Virus record (IMG/VR): IMGVR_UViG_3300046522_000253
Coordinates: 1 to 34,595 of that record
DNA from: a virus
DNA length: 34,595 bases
Reading direction: 5' to 3' (one strand)
Below, piece after piece: positions 29,286 through 34,595 of this stretch. The notes beneath the pieces are model-generated. The model saw only the letters and a program-made list of their open reading frames with translations, did not search any database and had not been told where the DNA came from. The position numbers were made by a program, and so were the translations under genes. Numbering within the stretch: position 1 is the first letter of the stretch; each line of letters opens with the position of its first letter.

Positions 29286-30032
29286 ATGTTAGAGCGCATT
29301 ACCGCTAAGGAAATAATAAGGCAGAGCGAACAAGGCTTGTCTGTCCAGCCTTTCCTTGTCAGGGCTGAAGACGATCAGACTTACTTCGTCAAAGGTCTTT
29401 CAAGAGCCCTTGGCAATGGGCTGGTTTCGGAGGCTTTATCCGCCGAACTGGGTGCGCACCTCGGACTACCCATTCCTCCATGGAGGGTGATTGATATCCC
29501 TCAGGCCTTAATTGATTTTAGCGTCATGGATGGGATTGGAGACTTAAGTGGTGGCCCGGCATTCGCTTCGCTTCAAGTTGAGAATGCTTCTGATCTGATG
29601 TGGGCAAATCTAAATTCGCTACCTGTCGATCTGAAAAGAAAGGTTTTACTCTTTGATTGGTGGATACTGAATGGTGATCGTGGACTTGGAGAGATTGGAG
29701 GGAACGTCAATCTCATCCTGAACCCGAAAGGGGAGCTCGTGGTGATTGACCACAACGTGGCGTTCGACCCAAATCTCAGCCTAGAAGAGTTCAGGAGGTA
29801 CCACGTCTTTCGAGACCAGTTAGGCTCATTTGATGGAAACCTACTCGCTCGTCTGGATTATTTACCACTTCTTGACGCGGCCCTCGATGACTGGGGTAGG
29901 ATCACCTCCCTCCTACCGGAGGAATGGCTTTGTCGGAACCAAGATCCCGACGACGAATATGAACCAACCCTTCAGCAAAGGCTTCAAATACTGGAAAGGT
30001 TCAAGGATGAGCAGTTCTGGGGGCAATTATGA
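29286..30032 (+). CDS. HipA-like kinase domain protein
   Basis: 248 aa; ATG 29286 with AAGGA 6 nt upstream (an ATG two codons earlier is too near the SD). The kinase hallmarks are: Lys36 in YFVKGLSR, the element NGLVSEALSAELGAHLGLPIPP, the catalytic segment LFDWWILNGDR (N129, D131), a metal-binding Asn in GGNVN (N140-N142), and the DFG-like VIDHNVAF (D155). This fits the HipA-like kinase (HipA_2) family, which is smaller than E. coli HipA (440 aa) and lacks its N-terminal part. The next gene (DUF3037) overlaps it by 4 nt. No HipB-type antitoxin gene is adjacent. The likely role is kinase-based growth control or phage exclusion. Confidence 0.82.
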   Translation: MLERITAKEIIRQSEQGLSVQPFLVRAEDDQTYFVKGLSRALGNGLVSEALSAELGAHLGLPIPPWRVIDIPQALIDFSVMDGIGDLSGGPAFASLQVENASDLMWANLNSLPVDLKRKVLLFDWWILNGDRGLGEIGGNVNLILNPKGELVVIDHNVAFDPNLSLEEFRRYHVFRDQLGSFDGNLLARLDYLPLLDAALDDWGRITSLLPEEWLCRNQDPDDEYEPTLQQRLQILERFKDEQFWGQL

Positions 30033-30865
30033 ACTACATCTGTAACTACTCGATTCTGAGATTCCTGCCTTACCCAGAAACGGGTGAGTTTGTGAATATT
30101 GGGATCGTGCTGCTTGCGAACAATGGAGAGTTTCGCTTCAAAATTGCCACGAAACGCCAGCGTGTAACTCGATTTTTCGAAACCCTTGAGCACAAGGTTT
30201 ACCTTCGCGCGAAAAGCGAGGTTGAGGATGAGTTCAACCGCCTGGTTGGATTCTGCGCACGGCACAAAAACGAGATCAGCTTGCTATCGAGCACATTCAA
30301 GCATCTCATTCACCCCCGGGAGACGATGATGCGTTTCAGCCAGCCGGGGTCTATGGCAACAGACAACATCGGCCAAGCTTTGGATGAGCTATTCGATCAC
30401 TATGTAAATCACAGCTTTGCTAACAAGGAATACCAAGAGAAAGTCTTGGAGCGCCAGCTTGGTACTCTTCTGGCCTCTTCAAACCTGAAGCAGCGCTATA
30501 AAGAGCAGCGCTTAGGCACCAAAGATTACGACGTCAGGTTTCCTTTCGTAATGCTTGCTGATCAGATAGCAGAACAGGCAATCAAGCCTCTTTATTTTGG
30601 GCAGGCTGAGCCTTCTAAGATTCTTGAGCATGGTGACGCATGGTTGTCGAAGGTCATGCGTCTGAATAAGGCGAACAGGCTGGCGAAAGACACCTTATTT
30701 ATTACAGAGCCTCCTGCGCCAGGAAAGCCAAAGCTCCTCAAGGCTTATGACGAGGTAACCCATGCTCTTGCTGAGTTTGAGGGAGTGAGGGTTATTAGCT
30801 CGCACATGCCTAATAAACAAAAACTTGAAGAAATAAAGCGAGGGGTTCCTGAGACCCTTCGCTGA
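30029..30865 (+). CDS. DUF3037 family protein paired with the HipA-like kinase
   Basis: 278 aa; ATG overlaps the kinase stop (ATGA), so the two are translated together. N-terminal MNYICNYSILRFLPYPETGEFVNIGIVLLANNGEFRFKIA is the DUF3037 signature (a Y.i.R..P....E.vNiGvvl pattern). The rest is helical (VEDEFNRLVGFCARHKNEISLLSSTF, KEYQEKVLERQLGTLL). From memory, DUF3037 and HipA-like kinase genes occur side by side in many bacterial genomes, which suggests a two-gene module. Function is unproven; in this place (rexAB-like) exclusion of other phages is a fair hypothesis. Confidence 0.82.
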   Translation: MNYICNYSILRFLPYPETGEFVNIGIVLLANNGEFRFKIATKRQRVTRFFETLEHKVYLRAKSEVEDEFNRLVGFCARHKNEISLLSSTFKHLIHPRETMMRFSQPGSMATDNIGQALDELFDHYVNHSFANKEYQEKVLERQLGTLLASSNLKQRYKEQRLGTKDYDVRFPFVMLADQIAEQAIKPLYFGQAEPSKILEHGDAWLSKVMRLNKANRLAKDTLFITEPPAPGKPKLLKAYDEVTHALAEFEGVRVISSHMPNKQKLEEIKRGVPETLR

Positions 30866-30868
30866 AAA

Positions 30869-30892
30869 TAGTCCGGCCCAGCGCCAGGCTTT
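30869..30892 (+). terminator. Possible terminator after the kinase pair (repeated intergenic motif)
   Basis: CCGGCCCAGCGCCAGGCTTTTTC. A close copy is at 31289-31310. The stem is short (GCC/GGC), so efficiency is uncertain. Confidence 0.45.
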
Positions 30893-30965
30893 TTCATTCT
30901 GCCTTGCGCGCCCGTAGACGCCATCTACACTGACGGTAGCTGATGGATCAGCCCCTTCAACAGAG

Positions 30966-30988
30966 AGCCCGCCATGTGCGGGCTTTTT
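30966..30988 (+). terminator. Intrinsic terminator upstream of the small-gene array
   Basis: AGCCCGC-catgt-GCGGGCT with five Ts, then gttgcctgctacgctttc, also seen near other small genes. It isolates the paralogue array from the kinase operon, so the array needs its own promoter or readthrough. Confidence 0.75.
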
Positions 30989-31027
30989 GTTGCCTGCTAC
31001 GCTTTCTTTCTCTATGGAGGAAATGCC

Positions 31028-31270
31028 ATGTCCACCGCTCCTGAGGATCCAACACATGCCCTGCTCTGCCGCTTCAACCAGAACATCATGGCCCTCGACT
31101 GCGCTATCGAAGAAATCGCTGTCTGGATCGACCAACGTGGCTCTGCGGACGTGTCTGACCAGATTGATGATCATCTGGCTGTGATCACCGAAAACTCGGA
31201 CTTCATAGCCAAAGCCATAGCGGATCTGAGAGCTAGGTGGACGCCGGAAGAAGTTGCTGATCCAGACTGA
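31028..31270 (+). CDS. Small helical paralogue 1 of the array (80 aa)
   Basis: ATG 31028 with GGAGGAAA upstream (MSTAPEDPTHALLCRFNQ). Core: NIMALDCAIEEIAVWIDQRG-18 residues-N, then FIAKAIADLRA. The positions of Gly and Asn and the hydrophobic residues coincide without gaps with the third and fourth genes of the array. Two helices separated by a turn are predicted. Function unknown. Confidence 0.72.
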   Translation: MSTAPEDPTHALLCRFNQNIMALDCAIEEIAVWIDQRGSADVSDQIDDHLAVITENSDFIAKAIADLRARWTPEEVADPD

Positions 31271-31288
31271 ATTCGGACCCAATCATTG

Positions 31289-31310
31289 AAGCCCGGCCCA
31301 GCGCTGAGCT
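31289..31310 (+). repeat. Copy of the intergenic CCGGCCCAGCGC motif
   Basis: CCGGCCCAGCGCTGAGCTTTTC: 16-18 bases shared with 30869-30892, 14 bp after the stop of the first paralogue. It suggests that gene and trailing sequence were duplicated together. Confidence 0.55.
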
Positions 31311-31365
31311 TTTCGTATCCACCCTCCCCCGGCTAATCTGTCTCGAACGCCCATAGGATCGATCC

Positions 31366-31587
31366 ATGGTTTCTGACAAACTCACCTTATCGCTGCTTTC
31401 TCGAATGGCTGATGTCCAGCTGGCACTGGCCACAGGCATGAAGGGGATTACCCCTACGACTCAGGCATACCCTGAGCAAGCGTTGCTGCGTATTTCTCAT
31501 GCCCTTGAGATTGTCGAGGCCGCGGTAGTCGATATCGAGCAGATCCGTGCCGCAAGCAATTCAGACGCTTATACCAGACTACACTGA
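31366..31587 (+). CDS. Small array gene 2 (73 aa), divergent member
   Basis: ATG 31366 with AGGA about 7 nt upstream. MVSDKLTLSLLSRMADVQLALATGMKGITPTTQAYPEQALLRISHALEIVEAAVVDIEQIRAASNSDAYTRLH. It has the same size, hydrophobicity pattern and location as its neighbours, but the residue-by-residue match to the others is weak, so it is a distant relative or a different family. It ends with LH, as does paralogue 3. Confidence 0.65.
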   Translation: MVSDKLTLSLLSRMADVQLALATGMKGITPTTQAYPEQALLRISHALEIVEAAVVDIEQIRAASNSDAYTRLH

Positions 31588-31676
31588 GCCGATCGGACAC
31601 TATTACCCCTTCCCAACCCCACGAGCGCGGGCTTTTTGTTGTCTGCACGCCCAATGCTCTGTTGGAGGAATGAACC

Positions 31677-31898
31677 ATGGCCCACCCAAAACTGTTTCCA
31701 GCTGTGCTGGCCAGCCTTCAACTGAATCAAATGATGATCGGTGAGGCCTTCGAGGAAATCGCAGCCTGGCTAGAAAAGGAAGGCGCGACAGAAACAGCGC
31801 AGAAGCTGAGGGTTCGTGTTGGCGATCTAAGATTCAATGCGGAAACCATGGATAAAGCGATTATTGAGCTGCTCAAGACGGATGAGAGCTTGCACTGA
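31677..31898 (+). CDS. Small helical paralogue 3 of the array (73 aa)
   Basis: ATG 31677 with GGAGGAATG upstream (MAHPKLFPAVLASLQL). Core: NQMMIGEAFEEIAAWLEKEGATETAQ..., then N 18 residues after the Gly, and AETMDKAIIELLK. Aligns without gaps with paralogues 1 and 4. It follows a half terminator (31624-31637) that keeps a CGCGGGCTTTTTG right arm but has lost its left arm. Confidence 0.72.
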   Translation: MAHPKLFPAVLASLQLNQMMIGEAFEEIAAWLEKEGATETAQKLRVRVGDLRFNAETMDKAIIELLKTDESLH

Positions 31899-31966
31899 AA
31901 GTTGTATGAGCCCGCATTCCCCTCCTCCGCTGCTACGCTTTCAGCTCCCTCGAATGAGTCGAAGCT

Positions 31967-32185
31967 ATGCCTACCCCCGAATACTCTCTCCCCGATGTCC
32001 TTGAGCGCATGCATGAAAATCAAAACGCCCTGGAGGCCGCCATTATGGAGCTGACGCTGCTGATTGAAAGCCAAGGTGCGATCGAGATCGGCGGTAATGT
32101 CCGCGGTGCACTGGATACGATTCGCGAGAATGCCGGGTATATCAACCAAGGTTTGGCCAGGCTGAAGGCTAAGGGCGCGGATTGA
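31967..32185 (+). CDS. Small helical paralogue 4 of the array (72 aa)
   Basis: ATG 31967 (MPTPEYSLPDVLERMHEN); weak SD (GAATGAG). Core: NQNALEAAIMELTLLIESQGAIEIGG..., Asn 18 residues after Gly, then GYINQGLARLKAKG. It shares the upstream motif CTGCTACGCTTTC with the region before paralogue 1. Function unknown. Confidence 0.7.
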   Translation: MPTPEYSLPDVLERMHENQNALEAAIMELTLLIESQGAIEIGGNVRGALDTIRENAGYINQGLARLKAKGAD

Positions 32186-32336
32186 TCAATCCCCTCATAG
32201 ATAACGCTCATTTCAGCACAAGGAGCGCCTACATGGCAGGTCGATGATGTCGCCACTAATCGCCAAATCGTTGACGTTTTAGATTTGAGCGCGCGCAATA
32301 AATACCCATAAAATGATCGCCCAGGGACAATTCCAC
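32186..32336. other. Gene-free region with a broken small frame
   Basis: 151 bp. AAGGAG followed at 32232 by ATG and a stop after four codons (M-A-G-R) looks like a vestigial start of another small gene. No other feature is seen. Confidence 0.4.
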
Positions 32337-32708
32337 ATGGCAAAGATCATAGTACTTGCAGGTGATTTCCCCCAGTGTGATGGGGAGTATAACCTTGGCA
32401 CCATGACCCTTAAAACGACCCTTAAGCCGCGGCGAGGGAACAGCTTCTTCGTCTCCGAGTTTAAAGATCTGACAGTCAAAAACACTGATTCCAACAAAAA
32501 CATAAAGAGCGCCATAGGCTTTGGAATAGCTGGCGCCATGCTGCTTGGTCCGGTAGGAGCCATCGCTGGCTATCTAGTAGCAGGCCACCACACGGAAGTG
32601 ACATTTTTGGCCACGCTAGAGGGTGGTCGCACACTCCTTGCTGCAACTGATAGCGATACCTACCGGGATATCTCGGCGCGAGTCCGTAAAAAAGACCACT
32701 CCAGTTGA
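32337..32708 (+). CDS. Glycine-zipper membrane protein
   Basis: 123 aa from ATG 32337 (MAKIIVLAGDFPQCDGEYNLG), AGGGA about 9 nt upstream. The N-terminal beta part (TMTLKTTLKPRRGNSFFVSEFKDLTVK) is followed by a hydrophobic glycine-zipper (SAIGFGIAGAMLLGPVGAIAGYLVAG, about residues 62-87) and then TFLATLEGGRTLLAATDSDTYRDIS. Such a helix packs in membranes and can oligomerise. Last gene before the pL operator, with its own terminator; a superinfection-exclusion role is possible. Confidence 0.7.
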   Translation: MAKIIVLAGDFPQCDGEYNLGTMTLKTTLKPRRGNSFFVSEFKDLTVKNTDSNKNIKSAIGFGIAGAMLLGPVGAIAGYLVAGHHTEVTFLATLEGGRTLLAATDSDTYRDISARVRKKDHSS

Positions 32709-32729
32709 GGCCACCAATTCGAATCACAG

Positions 32730-32753
32730 AGCCCGCCAAGCGCGGGCTTTTTT
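32730..32753 (+). terminator. Terminator of the glycine-zipper gene
   Basis: AGCCCGC-caagc-GCGGGCT and six Ts; almost identical stem to 30966-30984. It stops the plus-strand immunity operon before the pL region. Confidence 0.8.
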
Positions 32754-32818
32754 GCGCCTGAAATTCGCCACCCTCCCCCCCCAACCCCAACAAAGCGCTT
32801 AACGAAAAATATGCACTA

Positions 32819-32870
32819 GCTAAATTATTTAGCATAAAGCTATTGACGTATCGTTTAGCTCGAAGCTAAA
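32819..32870. promoter_or_regulatory. oL: Second CI operator cluster (oL)
   Basis: Two perfect palindromes: GCTAAATTATTTAGC (32819-32833, 7-1-7) and TTTAGCTCGAAGCTAAA (32854-32870, 7-3-7). The half-site is the same as in the cI-cro operators 4.8 kb away. Confidence 0.78.
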
Positions 32871-32872
32871 TT
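32843..32872 (+). promoter_or_regulatory. pL: Early promoter pL
   Basis: TTGACG (32843-32848), 18-bp spacer, TAAATT (32867-32872). The operator 32854-32870 covers the spacer and part of the -10. It drives plus-strand transcription toward 33.2 kb. Confidence 0.65.
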
Positions 32873-33211
32873 ATGTTCAAGCCATCAAGCATCACCGGCC
32901 CAGCAGCGAAAGCCGCGACGCTCTTTAACAACCTGCGCCATACACGATTACCCGGCTCACGCTGGGAGGTCAGCCCTGGCCACACCTGTGGGGCGAGAGA
33001 AAGTCAGGTGAACAAAATCGCGCTGCCACTACTGGCGACCGGCGATCCGATAGCCCCGAAAGGCTACCAACGCGCAGAACTGCGACGGCGGACGAGGTGT
33101 TGACCGAACTGGCGAATGACCCGGTAGGAGGTGCGAGCAACAAGGAATTTTTCACTGATGCACCTGGTGACGGGTGCATTGGGAAAACAACCGACAAGCA
33201 CGGAGTACCAA
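32873..33211 (+). promoter_or_regulatory. nutL-like: Structured pL leader with boxA and boxB-like hairpin
   Basis: 339 bp. boxA CGCTCTTTAACA at 32919-32930, identical to the consensus, about 40 nt after the expected RNA start. It is followed by hairpins CCCGGC-tcac-GCTGGG (32951-32966), CCAC-acct-GTGG (near 32980), TAGCC-ccgaaa-GGCTA (near 33051-33066) and ATGCACC-N8-GGTGCAT (33158-33179). A 76-aa open frame here is not convincing. It is likely an antitermination (nut/put-like) leader. Confidence 0.6.
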
Positions 33212-33970
33212 ATGAGCGAGCAAACACTTCAGCAGCTTCTGGCTGAGCGAGTAACCGCCTTCGCGAGCAGTGATCAGCCAAAAGAGATCATCGACGAGCA
33301 TGTGAAGATCATGTTCACCAAGGTGATCGATAACTGCTTTGGTCGTTACGGCGACATGGGTAAACAGGTTGAGGAGGCAATCAAGGCAGCGTTGCCTGCC
33401 AACTTGACCACGGTCTTCGAGCTGACCCGCTACAACGACATGATTGCCAAGGCTCTGAAAGAAAAGTGGGAAACCAGCGGTGTAGAGGCCGACATGGTCC
33501 GCCGCGCGAAGGAAGCAATCGACGAAGTCCTGACGAAAGATCAGATGCCTGATGTGATCAGCCTCCAAGACCTCATGGAGGCTTTCATCGAGCAGCACAA
33601 AGAAAGCGCGGCAGTGGAGCGCTGGGAGCATCCGGATATACGCTTCAAAGAATCCGATTACGGCGGCCTGCACATCTACTTCGACAAGAAGCCAAAGGAT
33701 GACTCTTCGCTCTACAGCAGCCGCGAGCGAGACGAGTACAGCCTGGATAACGCTATCCACATCTCGTTCGATAGGCGCGGCAAGGACCGTGACGAAGAGG
33801 GTCGCGAGGTCGGCACCGTTTACGCAGCCAAGATCGACAACGAGAAGATTGGTCAGACGCTGCGATTCAGAACGAAGTTCGAGAAGCTTCTGGCTGCACT
33901 TTACTTCGGCGCTTCCAAGATTCTGGTGGACTGCGAAGAAGACGAATTCAGCTACGGAATTTATGACTGA
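33212..33970 (+). CDS. First gene of the pL operon, 252 aa, unknown
   Basis: ATG 33212 with CGGAG upstream (MSEQTLQQLLAERVTAFASSDQPKEIIDEHVKIMFTKVIDNCFGRYGDMGKQVEEAIKAALP). Charged, helical N-terminus, then KEKWETSGVEADMVRRAKEAIDEVLTKDQ, followed by a polar region (RFKESDYGGLHIYFDKKPKDDSS, HISFDRRGKDRDEEGREVG) and FEKLLAALYFGASKILVDCEEDEF. Not arginine-rich like lambda N, and no other family is recognised. Likely early expressed on induction. Confidence 0.75.
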   Translation: MSEQTLQQLLAERVTAFASSDQPKEIIDEHVKIMFTKVIDNCFGRYGDMGKQVEEAIKAALPANLTTVFELTRYNDMIAKALKEKWETSGVEADMVRRAKEAIDEVLTKDQMPDVISLQDLMEAFIEQHKESAAVERWEHPDIRFKESDYGGLHIYFDKKPKDDSSLYSSRERDEYSLDNAIHISFDRRGKDRDEEGREVGTVYAAKIDNEKIGQTLRFRTKFEKLLAALYFGASKILVDCEEDEFSYGIYD

Positions 33971-34586
33971 CAACCAACACCACGTCAGCCTGACGAAAAC
34001 TGCCCGAGCACCTGGTACTCCCCAGCACCAGGCCGCATCGGAGAGTGATCGAAGCGTGCCCAAGCGGGCTGCAGCGCTAGGATCGCAAAGCCCCGGGAAT
34101 CTCCTGAGCCGGTATGAGCGAGACGGCCAACACTATAAACGCGGCGGGAAACAAGCAGGGGTTGCGCCCTGGTGTTTCGATCACTCTCCGATGCGGACGA
34201 AACTGCGGCCTATAACCGCCCACCTGCATCGCAACCAACTACCGAGGAATGCTCGGCAGTTGCCCTTCGTTACGGAGGTTTTGCCATGAAGTAGCTGAAC
34301 GATTCATCCGCGTGGCACAGCAAGCCTGAAGGCTGCGCCCAACACTCATCCAGGCAGCGGACAGTAGGCCGTCAATGTCACCGCGCATCGGCCGGAATTC
34401 CGGTAGGCCACCCTAGCGCACGAAGACAACTTGTTGCTGCAAACCCAGGCCGTCGCCAGTAGCGGGCTTGGGCACCCTTCCCGCCCGATAAATCCCGCAT
34501 GCGACTTCCCACGGCGCCCTCCGGTAGCTGGCCGTGCTGCGAGGTCGCAGCCGAGTTTTGTTGGATCAACCACAGAGGTATTTGCG
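33971..34586. other. 616-bp gene-poor structured region
   Basis: No ORF of convincing quality. Contains a hairpin CCTGGT-N10-ACCAGG (about 34010-34031), the 21-bp inverted repeat at 34033/34196, a 33-codon frame from ATG 34114 (MSETANTINAAGNKQGLRPG; weak SD), a GGAGG-ATG-AAG-TAG two-codon frame at 34274-34294, and a GGCC-rich hairpin near 34390-34410. It may be an untranslated early RNA or degenerated genes. Confidence 0.5.
34033..34196. repeat. 21-bp perfect inverted repeat with 122-bp interior
   Basis: Arms 34033-34053 (CCGCATCGG...GATCGAA) and 34176-34196 (TTCGATC...CCGATGCGG) are perfectly complementary. No target-site duplication flanks them, and the interior has no terminator tract. 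It could be a long RNA stem or a small insertion element. Confidence 0.7.
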
Positions 34587-34595
34587 ATGCGCCCA
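34587..34595 (+). CDS. Possible start of a further pL gene, cut by the window edge
   Basis: ATG 34587 with AGAGG at 34574-34578, three codons visible (ATG CGC CCA). It is only suggestive; nothing can be said about the product. Confidence 0.35.

Noticed and set aside
32873-33103. 76-aa plus-strand frame in the pL leader (MFKPSSITGPAAK...)
   Set aside because: It starts at the edge of the pL -10 region without an SD and lies over boxA and hairpins; its composition is not protein-like.
34346-34595. Minus-strand 75- and 63-aa frames near the window end
   Set aside because: Frames without SD, overlapping each other; low-quality composition in a structured region.
33971-34595. tRNA or att site
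   Set aside because: No cloverleaf-like sequence or recognisable attachment core was found on reading; integrase is not in the window.

Overview
The window reads as most of a temperate, lambda-like siphophage (a prophage or a phage genome) of a Pseudomonas-type host. The reasons are the moderately high GC of the structural genes (judged by eye), the lambda-style gene order, and protein families common in Pseudomonas siphoviruses: a DUF2280 small terminase, a DUF4055 portal, a Gp13-like capsid, DUF1799, DUF1367, NinG and a BRO-type antirepressor. No integrase, att site or endolysin is visible. They would lie beyond the window edges, on the early-left side and beyond the tail-tip gene respectively. 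All functional names come from reading translated sequence; no database search was run.

Layout. The early-right and late genes are on the minus strand, so read them from about 28.0 kb down to 1. The order is cro-like (27.8-28.0), an unknown gene in the cII slot (27.1-27.7), a BRO antirepressor (26.2-27.0), an O-like initiator with an internal five-iteron origin (25.2-26.2), a helicase-loader-like gene (24.4-25.2), DUF1367, NinG, and an unknown gene in the Q slot (22.6-23.3). Next come a strong terminator, the holin (21.6-21.9), an Acb2-like anti-CBASS gene coupled to a 62-aa gene, two accessory genes, the terminase subunits (18.1-19.8), portal, head morphogenesis protein, scaffold, capsid, head-tail connectors, tail terminator, tail tube, the G/GT chaperones with a -1 frameshift at GGGAAAC, tape measure, and M, L, K, I and J (J is cut by the window start).

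The immunity region is on the plus strand from 28.1 kb. It starts with a LexA/S24-type CI repressor. In the position of lambda rexAB follow a 79-aa gene, a HipA-like kinase overlapping a DUF3037 gene, an array of four very small genes (three are clear ungapped paralogues), and a glycine-zipper membrane protein. At 32.82-32.87 kb the same TTTAGCT/AGCTAAA operators seen between cI and cro reappear around a second promoter (pL). It is followed by a perfect boxA, a boxB-like hairpin and a 252-aa unknown gene, and then about 600 bp of non-coding, highly structured sequence that includes a 21-bp perfect inverted repeat.

Cargo. Accessory (moron) genes interrupt the late operon. Four are on the plus strand (53, 101, 62 and 81 aa). 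One is a minus-strand lipoprotein gene. One is a YhaV-type toxin with an antitoxin that keeps only the toxin-binding tail of PrlF. The best candidates for something new are the HipA-like/DUF3037 pair with the neighbouring paralogue array, the minimal PrlF-YhaV module, the Acb2-coupled gene, and a shared CGCGACACG-N18-CGTGTCGCG site at two distant loci.
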